Assembly: GCA_905331475.1 (NCBI GenBank)
Contig: CAJNYU010004191.1
Span: forward strand, 124,001-188,000
DNA from: Rotaria socialis
Taxonomy: Eukaryota > Rotifera > Eurotatoria > Philodinida > Philodinidae
DNA length: 64,000 nt
Direction of reading: 5' to 3'
The position numbers and the translations under genes were made by a program. A model generated the notes under the pieces. The model saw nothing but the letters and a program-made list of their open reading frames with translations. It was not told the DNA's origin and ran no database searches. The stretch's first letter is position 1, and each line of letters begins with the position of its first letter. Of this stretch, positions 1 to 12,500 are shown piece by piece.

Positions 1-742
1 TTTATTTTAGCAATCAAGAAAAGGTCTTTGTATTCTTCCATATTTATTAAAAATAATATTTGAATTTGGTGATGCAAACGAAATAAAAAGCGAAAAGAAA
101 ATTTCATTATCAATGACAATAGCAAAATTAAAAACATTTGTACGTCGATTATTTCATTACAGTTAAAAAATGATGTTCAATTTAATTTATATGTTGTCAT
201 TGATAAAAAAAAAATAAAGATCTTATATCAAATGATTATCAAGATATTCAGTTTTATCCAGGAAATTGTTTGCTTATTAATCATACTGATCGACCTTCTT
301 TTATCAGAATTGAAACGATTTAAGAAAACAAATCAATATTCTTTTAAAGTGTAAAAGCTTTCTTCTCTTCTTTTTCTAATTTAAATATTAACGAAAATAA
401 AATGTTTCACATTAGAAAGATTTTTTAGTTAAGGAAAAATTCCAACCATTAGACAATATTTTACACAAAGAAAACTGCCAGACGCAGAAGACATCGAAAA
501 TATGATGTGAACCTCTTCCTCGAGGACGCTGATAACGAGATGAAAGTGTGAAAACCATCACCAACTACAAAGATTTTCGGAAGAATGTAATCTCTTTCTA
601 AGTTCTACTGGCTTGTAAAAGATGAAGCGTTGAAGGAAAAACATTTTCTGAAGGTATGACTGAATCTATAATGATTGTTTTGCTCACTTCAGTAATGAAT
701 GTGAATGAAGCAATTTGAAAAAACTTTTGTAACTGCTACTAA
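1..742. other. no recognisable gene
   Basis: AT-rich sequence with frequent stops in all frames. I see no coding region, RNA gene or repeat that I can name. Confidence 0.6.
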
Positions 743-984
743 TACCCAGGTCGAACAGTCCGGCTTGGAAACGGCTGGTTCCGGGTAGTTCCGTTGATTT
801 TGTGGAAGCAGTATTCCGGTTGGAAATTTTTCCGGTGATTTCCGATCAATTCCTACCGGAAAGCACCAGAACTTGGCAGGAATTCGCCGAAAAAGTCCGA
901 CCGTATTTTTGACCGGAATACTGCTTCCATGTTCCAACGATTTCCCGTGTTTTCCTGCAGGATATGGTGACTTTCCCGCATATT

Positions 985-1316
985 GTTTTTTTTTAATTAC
1001 GCTGAATTTTATTCGTGACATCCATACATTTTTTTGTGATTTTTGTACAATTTTTTGCGGACGCTTACGAAACAAGTCAACAGATAGGACTACGATAACA
1101 AACAGAGAAAGAATGACAAGGAAGAGAAAACGAATAGAACGAAAATCGAAATCGAGGCAGTGATGACGCGGTTGGCGTGCATTGCTGTTCTTCCTTTTGT
1201 TTATTCTTCCGATACCGTATATCTTGACTCCGAAGACACCGAGCCGGGGGAAGGAATCGAACCATCTCCTATCTGACTAAGAGTCAGATGCATAGAACCA
1301 CTACGCCATCCCCGGC
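985..1316 (-). mobile_element. tRNA-Lys-derived SINE with 15-bp target duplication
   Basis: Read on the minus strand, the element starts with a tRNA-like head (1316-1242), continues with about 250 nt of unrelated body, and ends in an A-run (nine T on the plus strand, 986-994). It is flanked by an exact 15-bp direct repeat, ACTTTCCCGCATATT, at 970-984 and 1317-1331. A tRNA-type head, an A-rich 3' end and a perfect target duplication are the defining features of a SINE mobilised by a LINE with poly(A) recognition. It sits inside the CCGGAA foldback element, so it inserted later. The mobilising LINE is not in the window. Confidence 0.85.
1242..1316 (-). tRNA. tRNA-Lys(CTT)-like head of the SINE
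   Basis: The acceptor stem GCCGGGG/CCCCGGC is fully paired. The anticodon arm TCTGA-CTCTTAG-TCAGA gives anticodon CTT (Lys). The Pol III box A (TGGCGTAGTGG, 1298-1308) and box B (GGTTCGATTCC, 1253-1263) are intact. One mismatch lies in the T stem. Because it is the 5' end of a unit with target duplications, I treat it as a SINE promoter and not a working tRNA gene. Confidence 0.75.
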
Positions 1317-1556
1317 ACTTTCCCGCATATTCCCTGGAGTATCCTACGGGATCCGGTGGCCGGAATGTTCGACCTGGGTATGAACTTTGGCGAAGTCCAT
1401 CTTATACTTGAGAAAAAAGAAAAAATCAAGTTATCTATTTACAAGCAAGACTCAGTTGCATAACGTTAACAGTTCATTATAGAAGGGCTAACATTGTCAA
1501 AAAGAGTTGCTGTAGATAACGTGGTCCTCGTTAAGTTGTTATAATGGGAGTTGGTG

Positions 1557-1856
1557 GGGGAATTTGAATTTATGGTAAATTCAAAATGCTTATACCGGTA
1601 TACCGCTAGTGTTATAGTAGTATAGTTGGGTAGCGGTATAATGGTGTTGTGGTATAGCGGTATAACAGTTGCAGGTGTCAAATCTCTCTTGTAGAAAGAG
1701 AGGGAATAAGAGAGGAGACAGAGGGAAAAGTGTGCTCCCCCAACACACGTTGTCTCCGTCCCCTCACCATGCTCGCCTTGTACATGTATATAACCATTTT
1801 GCCACAAATTCATTTTCTTTTATGGAAAGTGAATTTGTAGTAAATTCAAATTTCCC
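1557..1856. repeat. GGTATA-rich foldback repeat, AATTTGAATTTA termini
   Basis: Imperfect inverted ends (GGGAATTTGAATTTA at 1558 and its complement at 1841-1856). The left interior has clustered GGTATA/TATACC words around 1590-1670, followed by a purine-rich stretch. A diverged relative at about 14921-15060 shares the AATTTGAATTT terminus, the GGTATAA words and a TATCTCTCTT stretch in the same order. No coding potential. Confidence 0.5.
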
Positions 1857-1869
1857 ATCATATGGTTTC

Positions 1870-3220
1870 TCATAGCCTTCTGACGGTTTTATAATACTAC
1901 CATTCGTTCAATATATCGATCCATTCTCTAATAAAAGCTGACAACTTTCTCTTCTGGCCATCTTATTTTGCTTCTTTTTCTTTCATTTTCCGTCGAGATA
2001 ATTTCTGATTATATTTACTTTAGTAGTAATAGCTACACAGGTTAGTTTTTTCCTTCTTTATTATTTTGATTTTATTTTTAGCTGTTTTCTTTACATGCTC
2101 TATCCATTCATTTCTCTATATATTGATATATTTCCATCTCATTTCCATCATGAAGATTGAGTATTGACAGGTCCTTCATGAGATCGCCAGGTCACCTACG
2201 CAAATGTAATTTAAAAGAGAAACAGTTCCTTTTTGCACCAGAAAATGATGGTTCTGATCACAAATATAAGCTATGTGAAGACAGTGATCTTGTAGGACAC
2301 ATTAACCAGAAGGAGAGATTTACACAGATTTATAAAATTAAGAAAAATGAAAACTTTATATAGATGGTGTTTTAAACATTTATTATTGTTTAATAGAATA
2401 CAGATATTGCGTGAGATCAATTGGCTTCACGCTAAAGTGCATTACTTTGGCATCTCAGATAAATTTTATTTGAGTTTTATAATTTATTTAGAAGGACATC
2501 AAAGAGAGCTTTTGAGAAGAATCTACATTATAACAGTCAAAGTATTTTTTTGTCTTCTTCTGCCTGTACAATAATTAAATATCTAAGCCAAACATAATAT
2601 GCTTGATAACACATGGAGATTATCATTGCACAATAATGAACAGAATAAGAGTATCAATCTAGAGAACGAATGTATTCTGTGAGAAGAGAAGATTTGAGAT
2701 TTTACCATCATCTGGTTTCACGGAGATTAAATTCAAGTTCAAGAATCAAATAAAGCGATTTAATTCTATGGTTGTCTGTATTAGCTTCCGTTGAAAAAGA
2801 TAATAGTTGATAAAAGGTTAAATCTCGCACTGAGCGTAAGTTCAGATTCGGAGGCGAATACGAACTGGCAATACTGTAATCTAAAGTTAAATCTATTGAC
2901 ACGAAGATCATTTCTAGAAAATAATCTATGCATAAATCAGTATCTATTTGGAAATACACTCGGAAAAGTTCAAAAACTGTAACAAGTTCGCTTTAAGGTA
3001 GTCATGAGCAAAAATATATTTCAAATGTCATTCTCTAAAGATTTCAAAATATTGCCTTGAAAGCAGTACCGATATAAAGATTCGAGAAGTTTGATGCGAA
3101 TTGACAGAAGTCGGATGCAAACTGCAGCACGCATATTCGCACGTAGTAACCTAAGTTGGTGGAAAAGCTTGTGCAAAATGAGAGAACTAGTTTTTACAAA
3201 TGAAACAGATTTTCTGAGAC
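1870..3220. other. no recognisable gene
   Basis: AT-rich sequence with only short open frames and no family resemblance. Pyrimidine tracts at 1940-2150 are the only compositional feature. Confidence 0.5.
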
Positions 3221-3221
3221 C

Positions 3222-3480
3222 TACCCAGGTCTAACAGTAAGATTCGTATACCATCGTTTACGGTTACTTTACGACTATTTTACGGGCGAAAGTTTGCCGT
3301 AATATCTGGCGCAGTAATACGGACCGTGTGACCATGAAATTACGGAGCACAAACAGACGTAAACCATGAAAATTCAGTCCCGTTTACGGTGCCGTATCTG
3401 TGCCAGGTATTACGGGCAAATACGGCCTATTTGCTGCCGTAAATATACCGTTTTGACATCGTTTACCGTCGATAAAAAGA
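3222..3480. repeat. TTACGG-saturated island with CCCAGGTC terminus
   Basis: The left edge TACCCAGGTCTAACAGT (3222-3238) matches the terminus of the 743-1380 element at all but one position. The next 240 bp contain TTTACGG/CCGTAAA words in both orientations many times. I could not find the matching right terminus, so the copy may be truncated. Confidence 0.45.
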
Positions 3481-4352
3481 CAGCAAACGAGTCCGTTTTG
3501 ATCAACCTGAGTAGCGCACCTTCACCTATAAGAAAAAGAGAAACTATATACTTTCTGTGTTGCAACTTGCAACTACTTCTATCCTCACAAAAGTACTCGG
3601 TGCAAGTTTCTTCGCAAGTACTCTTCCAGATCAATAAATAGTCAAAAAGTACCACTTGATGAAATATTCCATCATTGTATTAGAATATCTAAATCATCTA
3701 TAACTTATGAGGCACCTTGCAAATAAAATTTTCAAAGTGTTCTTTGCATTGATTATCAGATTAAAGTAGACGACGATGTAATGAAATTAAACTACTTTAA
3801 GGTCTGATTGAGTTCTTGATGTTTTTTTATTTATGAATCAAATCATACTTTATGCAAATAACTATATCAGCAGCTATCAAGTAATTAAACTAACAAAAAC
3901 AATCTAAATTATAGAAGTAGGTTTCAATTTTTCTTAAATATTTTCCCTCGATAAATGTGCACTTCAATAGATGTCTCGAAACACTGAAAAGAAAAAAATA
4001 ATCTATCTTCACATTCACACGGTATAAACAATATTTTTCTGTAGAATACTATTTGTTTATATATAATCATTACGACTGTGTGTATAACAGTGCAGTCTTT
4101 TTTGTATCCCTTTATAATAGTTAAGTATATTCTTTAATTTGTAACTGAGCAAAGTGAAGGATGTTCTAAAGGTATAAAAAATGTTAGCGGGTTAAATACT
4201 CTCTAGTACATTCTAATAAGCTAATCATATTGAAATACAGACAGTTGCGCATCAGCAAAAGATCAGTTTCAATTTATTTTTATTAAACATTTTTCTTTAC
4301 ATATCATTAACAGAAGTACAAGACATCCATAATTGGGATAGAATGCAATGAA

Positions 4353-4655
4353 TTAGAGCCAATACACCTTAACAGTTTTCGTTTTGAAGAACATAATTAA
4401 TTTTTTCATCAAAGGTGGCGAATTACTGGAGTCGCTATGTACCCATCCAGCATCTTTCGCGCGAGTTAAATCATCTTCAAGTTTCTTCATTTTATTTTGC
4501 AACACATTTATGGTAGAGTGCAATTCCTTGCATATATGCTGCCATGCGTTGTTGGATTTTTGTACCTCAGCGATCGTGTCCGCTTGTGGTCGCACTAGTG
4601 CTTCTAACTGTTGTATTCGCTCTTCTGGTAATTGTTCTTGTGGGTGCTGGTTCTA
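4353..4655 (-). CDS. orphan terminal exon of a coiled-coil protein
   Basis: An open frame follows a good acceptor (a T-run ending in AG) and encodes about 100 residues. It starts NQHPQEQLPEERIQQLEALV and ends at the stop near 4353. Spaced Leu/Ile with many Glu, Lys and Gln suggests a coiled coil over the central 60 residues. The composition is protein-like, but no family is recognised and no upstream exon was found with confidence. It could be the 3' exon of an unresolved gene or a gene relic. Confidence 0.4.
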
Positions 4656-6580
4656 AAAAAAAGAATTCAAAATGTTTCAGTGGTATTCGTGAGTTTATCA
4701 AAGAACTGTTGACAAAGATGATTTCCTTTTTTTATTCGGCTTAAATGTGTTCTCACTTTTTAAAATATGCTGAATCGTTTTTGAATAAAGTTCTACTTTT
4801 TTCCTCTTTTTATGCTATGCCTTTGTGAATTGGCGCTCATATTTTGATTTAATATGATCAACGATACAGGTTTCCCGATCAAAAGACTTTATCTTAATCT
4901 AAAGTAAATGTTTTACTAATATATTAATTTACTTTCGCAAAACACATTTTATTTTGATAGTACAAACAAGAAAATAGTCGTTTTATTTATAGAGATTAAA
5001 CAAAGATGCATCGAATGAATGAAACTGCATTGTATACTATTGACCATTGGTAAACACGCCAACATATACAAAGAGAACTACTGGCGCTGTAGCATTTGCA
5101 CATGTTGATAATACAATGACGACAAAGCTGCTTATACACTCTGAAATACATATGAATATATAAACTATAGTTTATTAGACGTGCCGATTCTTAAATGCCA
5201 AAAGAAATCATTAAAGGATATTAACTTAGAAGAATAAGTTTTGATTGCATTGCTACCGTCGCTCTGAAAACATTCAAGTGAATGTTGAAACTCAGTTATT
5301 ATATTGATCTGTTTATTTAGTTTACGTTTTATTGAAAATTATAATTTTTATCAACTAAATACAAATAACTCATTTATTAACTTGAAAAAAGCAACAAAAA
5401 TGCAATGACTAAAGAAATCTTAAATAGTAGTAATTCACGAATGAATTTTGATGAGAATCCATAAGAACAATTTGAAAATGTAAAATAATTGCTTCCTATT
5501 GGTATTGATAGTAATTGTAATTTATTTTGAAATATTTTAAAATATTATCCAAATCTAATATTTATTTAGGTGCAAATAAGATTTTGTTTTAGTGCCAATG
5601 CTTTATTTTATTGCTTTATAGTGATAAAATACTGTCTTATCATTTGAATTGTGTAATTTGAAATTCATTTCTATGCTTTCTGTGCCGATATTGATGGCAC
5701 GCTTCGATGATTCTCCTTCCTCTTCCTTCTATTCTCTTTCCATTATTATAATATATCTCTCTCCTGTCTCTTTTCTATCTCTCTCCTATATATACGTGTG
5801 TTATGTATGAAGTTGTTACACTCTGGATATGTGAAGAAGCGAATAAACATCATTGCCATGAGTGGCTGTAAGCTACTCCACCTCTATCCAGTTTGTCAAT
5901 ACGATATAAACTCAACAGAGTCTTATTTATCGTTACAGTATGTAATCATCATTCAAGCATGGTGTAAATCTATGTGTTGAATACAGTTATTACATCAGAA
6001 GCAACGATTTAGGAAAGCAGCTTAAACTAGGTGAATGAAATCATTTAGATATTGTGGTTGGGATGGTTTGAGTCGATGTCAGTATACATGGCAAAAATCA
6101 GTTATAATTTACTAAATACGGCTCAACAATCACTAGTAGATACTATATTTTGCATTTAATTGAACACTTTATTGAATATGAGATTCCTCATTTGTTTCCT
6201 GTTCATAGAGAACGAAAAATGGATATTTATCACGACAATGCTGCGGTTCATTCAACGAAACGAGATACTTTCTTATATAAAGAAACATAAAATTCAATTT
6301 TAAACACCTGACTACTACTTGAATAGAAGCCACGATACTACACGAATGAGCTAATTTACTAGGAGGATTTTAAAGAACGAGCACGCAGACATAAGATGTT
6401 ATTATAAAATACATTGTAAAATACTATTCAACACAATTGAAGACCGTTTTAGTATATTGTAATCGATCTTGCTTTGGAGAATTGAGCAAATAGTCGTAGA
6501 ATGATTTGCTGTGCTCACGGGTCATATATATCGAATATCTGTTGCAGTAAATATATAAAATTAAAAAAACAAGAGTCATT
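4656..6580. other. no recognisable gene
   Basis: AT-rich spacer between the coiled-coil exon and the 3' end of the WSC gene. A CT-rich patch (5710-5785) precedes a short open frame at 5798-5980 that looks random. Confidence 0.5.
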
Positions 6581-9500
6581 TCATTTTTTTTCAAAATAAA
6601 CTAAATCACCTGTATATGATTGATCTAGTACACCTTGATCAATTATATTATCTAATAAATGATGTAATCTTGTTCGACCAGTTGCAATTTCGGATTCTGT
6701 TGGTGTACGACGTGTTGCACGTTGTATTGGAGCTTGTTCATACATATTCATTCTATTAATTGCTTGAATAGATGCATTTGAAAAATTTGATTCGAAAACT
6801 GGAATAATATACTGATCTTGAATAGAACGATTTATTATAAAAGAAAACAGTGTTCAAACCGAAAAAGAATATCAAAATAATGAAATTATATTCAAACTCG
6901 AATCATGCTGAAATCATTGATACTATTTTGAATAAAAAAAATCATTATATTACTTGATTTTACTTACTTGGTGATGTTGTGCGTGGCGAAAATGAACTAT
7001 GAAAGTGATTGGAATGGACTGATGGATCAGCATAGTGTTGCTAAAAGATAATTCAGTTATTTGATGATAAAATACAATTTTAATCTACACTAAATTTCTC
7101 TTTTCTGTGAGTTTTATTTTTACAATGTTCAACGCCATTTGCACAGTATATTTCTTGCCTCGGTATACCAAATGACAAATAATACGGTGGGATATTAGTT
7201 GACGTATTTTTCGATTCAAAGATGGTGCTCGATTTGACAATGGTGACATATTATCGAATAAAATTTGAGTTGGGGTAAATATTCAAATATGATTAGGTCA
7301 TTTTTTTCTTGTTCTTTTATAAATTCTTTTAAGCTACTCCGAGAGTTCTATTCAAATGAAAAAGGTATATTCCCGAGACTAAAAGGATAGGTCCTAGAAA
7401 CCGTAATTCGTCTGCTTTTGTCTGTCCACCTCGGTAATATTGAACCTGACACAAACAACCATTTTTATAGCACGCCTGACCGTTTCCATGCTACAAATGA
7501 TCATAAGAAAATGACACAAACGACAGGTGAATGAAGGACGAGGTCACGCAAAATAGTCTGTTCTAGTGACGTAGCCGATGGAGGGGCGAACTAATCAACC
7601 TTCGGAATTTTAAGTCCCCTTGACTATGATGTGATTTTTCAGGCATGAATTATATTAGCTATGGAGGCGGAGCCCAACTCCTGCTCGTCTTCACTTTGCG
7701 TGCTTTTATTTTAATGCCTTTCCTTAGATATTTATCGTTTTCGTCTAATTCGTCCCCAGTTTCAAGTATTATCACCCATTTACACGACTCTCCTCAGCTT
7801 ATCGGCTGATCGGTTCGGAAATTTCAGCACACACTCCTGGCACAAGCAAACCACTTTCTTCCCAAACTATACGTTTCCCCTGGTGAGCACTGCCAGTCTA
7901 GGGTACAGTGAATCGACTTTCGCTGTCAATGAATGTTTTTTGTGATGTATGTTGTTTTTAAAATGACTTACTATTTCTCGCGTCCATGTTTCCGGCACAT
8001 TGTACATAACCTAACATATGAACAGTACCATGATGAGAAATCAAACTAATTTTCAGAATATACTTCAGCAGAGTATTGATAGTTTCCACGTCGTTTGGAT
8101 TTAGCGCAACAGATAACAGTTATACAGATTATCAATCCCAAGAAAAATACGGGTCCCAAAACAGCACCTACAATCCATAATTTGCCATCAGTTGTTGAAA
8201 TTGATGTTACAGTCGAAACACTGGTACTTTGGACAAAATCACCAACAAACGTATAACCAAACATCAGTACTATTTGCTGTTGCGGTACTGTTGCAGTGGC
8301 CGCTTGAACACTACTCGCTAGTACCAGCGCATTTGTACTTATCTGAATTACACTATAATATATCCTATATTGGTTTCCAAGAGCCACTTTGAACAAAGCA
8401 GAAGCCTGAAACAAAACAGAAAACAAAGCTACACCCGACCATAACCGATGACGCAGTCACGTACGTCACGTATTGTTGCAATGGCCGGGTTTCCTGGGCT
8501 AGCAAGATAGTCCCGAGGTGGACCACTTTTACTTTGTCGCGATGCTGAGCATCCTGAAAAAGCTGACGGGTTGCTTAAACATGCAAACCCCAGATTAATA
8601 ATATTAGATAAACTTTGCAAAATGTTCTCTATGTCGGAGCTGTTATTTGGATCAAACGTTGAAGAGTTGTCAACATTGAAAACTACAAAAAACCAGCCAA
8701 TAAGCATTCATGAAAAAACCAATCGTTAGCTACAACTTACCAGTGGACATCAAATTTCCAAGCGCAGTTGTCGTTGTGGTCGTCGACGTCGTTGAAGTAG
8801 ACGTTGATGAGGTTGGCGATGTCAATGCTACTGTTGCCGCATTGGTTACACTCGATGCTGCCAATGTCTCATTCGCTACAACAGTCGTGGCTCCGGTTGT
8901 CCCTGCCTCGGTGGTTGTCTCGTTGGTTACGCTTGTTGTTGGTATTCCATATACGGTGGTACTACCAGCTGATGCCAAAATCTCATTCGCTACAACAGTC
9001 GTGACTCCGGTTGTCTCTGCCTCGGTGGTTGACGCGTTGGCTGCAATCGTTGTCGCCAATATCTCGTTCGCTACAGCAGTCGTTGCTGCGGTTGTCTGTA
9101 CTTGGCTGGTTGTCTGTGCGTCGCTGGTTGCCTGTGGTTCGGTTGTTGTATCGTTTTCTCTGACAGTCGTAGCTGCGGTTGTCTCGGGTTCGGTGATTGT
9201 CTCGTTTGCTATACCAGTCGTGGCTGTGGTGGTCTCTGTTTCGGTCGTTGTTGTGTTGGTTACACTGGCTGCTATTTTCAATTCGATAGGGATCGCATTT
9301 ACAGTTGAGTTTGCTGTTGAAGTTGTGGTTACGTTGGTGTCATTTGCTGTTTCAGGTGGGGTTAGTGTTGCTGTGGTGACGGACGTGGTGGTATAGGTGT
9401 TATAACCTGAAATTGTTTTTAGTGGAAATCAATTGTTTCTTGTTATGAATATTATTATATGGAGTTATTGATAAGTAGGCCGGTTTTGGTTGATTTAGTT

Positions 9501-12500
9501 TGGCATTGTTGTATGTAGTTTAGCAGATATATAAGTACGCATAGTAAATTGTCATGGTAGCGTGATGTTTGCTTTGCATATTAAATGGTTAGTGTTGCTG
9601 TAGGCCCGTGGTTGAATTGTTAGTGTGGTTTTTCAGGATTATGTTCGTGTTTGTTTGTAAAAGATCTACCACTTTTATTAGTAGCGCGTGTGCCAGCGGC
9701 AGAGGCCGTGTGATTAAAACTAGACAAGTGGTAGCTGGAAGCCTCACGAAAGATATATTATCTAATCATCTTACCATAGTCTCTTCTCACTAAATATTTG
9801 AAGAATAATGAGTAAGCTTTTCGAAACTGTGCACTGTATATTGAATCAACTTTTTCGCTGTATACAGTGCTATTTGAATAGCAACATAATCATGGAAAAG
9901 ATACGTACTTCGGGTTTTCGGTCCATATGTGTATTTAACTGAAAGTGATTGTGAAAAAAGAGCAATAATATCCACGGATAATCTAATTCCTTTTTATGGC
10001 TCATGAATTCTTACGATATTTCTGAACATCATAAATACTGAGGCCATGAAGTCCACCACAACAATGTGCACTGTTAACATTTGACTTTCTATTACAGGTA
10101 ATATTACATAAAATTGAATTTGTTGGTGAACGATTCAAATGATTGCCACAATAACATAAATAACTAATGAGAAAAAACGAGAACTTTATTGGAGATGCAG
10201 TTTCCCATGTCATTATCAATCGTAGATGACACAATACCCAAGGAGCGGGTATCCAAATATCAACATCAAATCACTTCAAAGAAGTAGAGAATGAAGTGAA
10301 CTACGTTCTTACGCAAAAATTGAAGTATGTATCTCGAAAATGCTTAGGGATTCGACTGAGTTTAGTGTAAGTTATTCGTTATCTGAACTTTAAGTGTCTA
10401 CCTAACGACGTGGGCGTATTTGAGAATGTGAAGATGATTATCATCCCTAAAAATGTCTATAGTGTCTTAGACAAAGCTGATAGTATTGCAGACGATAATT
10501 ATAGTAAGATGGTGTGAAATCTTATGTTTTACAAAGGGGATCTTGGTGGGGTTTTGAGTGGCGCCTTCATTATACCAGCTGGTGTGTTAGTAGACCATAC
10601 GTGTGGTAAATAATAGCAAAACTTTCGAGAAACAATTGACGACCAGAAATGTAGAATTCTATGCGCACTATGCGTGATGCACGATGAAACGACATAGAAG
10701 AGATTGCTTCAAAGGCAAAACTACCGGGCGCATTGGGCAGACATGCATTTATTCGTTTTCTATGAGCACCAAAATGATTTTCAGCTAACCAAAGTTTTGG
10801 TTGCACCTCTTCGATTTTTGAAGATATGTTAAAATAGGAAATCTTGTTAAATCAAGTCTCAAATCGCCATTCAAACATGAATCACCTTTATACTACATGC
10901 TTACGGATACTATGTAGAAAATGTCAGATTCTGTAAACCTACATGTTAATTTTCATTTTCGCGTAGATTGCTATGGTTGAACGGTTAAGATTAAGGGTGT
11001 GAATTTATTGTTATTGTTATTAATAACAAAATAGTAACAAATAAATTAATTTTTTAAAGAAGCTTCAATTTGAATTGCTGCCTGTCTCAACTATGCTAAT
11101 TCTGTCGGGTTATGCTTAAGGAATGAGTTTACTACTGCTATGAATGCAATCGATCGAGACATTGGAGAGTTTGCATCGATCGCATGGATGAATACTTTAC
11201 ACTTGTTTTTTTGACTGTTTAAAGCAATAGAAGCTGACTGACTTCTCAGGAAACTTTCATGATTCGAATCCATTGAACCCTACTTGATGCGATAATATAA
11301 CTGAAGTTCAGTAAACTGGTTGAACAAGGGAAGAATTTTCATTTTCAAAAACTTGATAAATATCTCTGCCAACGATTGATCGTAATTTAGAAGCATATGG
11401 CGCTTGTATATAGACCAATACTTATTTTTAAAGATCACGATTGTTATAATATACGAACAAGGTTGTGGGCGTATGTCTTTCTTTCGCCATACCTACCCAC
11501 ACCCACATTATCAATGATTTTATTTATTCTAAGAAAATGTACCAACCGTTTCGAATTATTATTGCAAGCTCTGCTGCATGAAGAAACCAATTATTCCTAA
11601 AAAATATGTAAGAATTTTAAACTAAAATCATTCGTTGGCAGAGGTATTTATCAAGTTTTTGAAAATGAAAATTCTTCCCTTGTTCAACCAGTTTACTGAA
11701 CTTCAGTTATATTATCGCATCAAGTAGGGTTCAATGGATTCGAATCATGAAAGTTTCCTGAGAAGTCAGTCAGCTTCTATTGCTTTAAACAGTCAAAAAA
11801 ACAAGTGTAAAGTATTCATCCATGCGATCGATGCAAACTCTCCAATGTCTCGATCGATTGCATTCATAGCAGTAGTAAACTCATTCCTTAAGCATAACCC
11901 GACAGAATTAGCATAGTTGAGACAGGCAGCAATTCAAATTGAAGCTTCTTTAAAAAATAAAGTTATTTGTTATTACTTTGTTATTAATAGCAATAACAAA
12001 AAAAGTTATTGTTATTGTTATCAATAACAACAAAATAACAATAACTTCTCACCCCTAGTTAAGATATTCGCTACATAAAGGGTGTTAGCTAAGTTCTGAT
12101 TCTCTTATTAATTTTTCTTTTTTCACGTCATTGTTTGATTTGAAACGCTGATATTTACAGTACATATCCATGATATGAAGACCTATTATGTACGAAAATT
12201 TGGGCTTTATACTCTTTTTTAATATTGCATTCCAAATTTCAGAAAAAAATAAAGCAAATTTTTGCATTTTAATTGTGATCATTTTGGTTCAGAAAACTTG
12301 TATTTATTACGAAAATCATTCATTTTGAAATCAATAATGAGTTGCTAACTCGTTTTTTGCGTTCTATCGTTTGTTGATGTTTATTTGTGTTGAAAAAATA
12401 TATAGTATTCTTTTATCCTTTTGAACATCACGTGTAGAAACAACAATTTGTACTAGTATATTAGAAGCAGACACAAGATAATTTTATAGAATATTTTTTA

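Larger units (their letters stand above)
743..1380. repeat. foldback element saturated with CCGGAA, host of a nested SINE
   Basis: The ends are inverted copies: the left begins TACCCAGGTCGAACAGTCCG and the reverse complement of the right begins TACCCAGGTCGAACATTCCG, about 20 of 21 matching. If the terminus is CCCAGG, the outer TA at 743-744 and 1379-1380 would be a TA target duplication. Outside the inserted SINE the interior (764-969 and 1332-1360) is packed with TTCCGG/CCGGAA on both strands. No transposase is encoded, so this is a non-autonomous element. A near-identical terminus occurs at 3222. Confidence 0.7.

Noticed and set aside
1242..1316. Functional tRNA-Lys(CTT) gene
   Set aside because: The unit extends into a body with an A-tail and 15-bp target duplications, so it is a SINE head.
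3366..3655. Frames at 3366-3641 (plus) and 3410-3655 (minus)
   Set aside because: Both overlap the TTACGG-rich island and have repeat-driven composition.
8710..9396. 228-codon plus-strand frame rich in Val/Ser
   Set aside because: It is the complement of the Thr/Ser-rich repeat exon of the WSC-mucin gene; the minus strand has phase-consistent splice joins on both sides.
10570..10806. 78-codon minus frame within WSC intron 2
   Set aside because: No family resemblance, and it cannot be joined to the flanking exons, whose phases already match without it.
11091..11916. Identical 60-codon frames at 11091-11273 (minus) and 11734-11916 (plus)
   Set aside because: They are mirror images produced by the inverted arms of one element.
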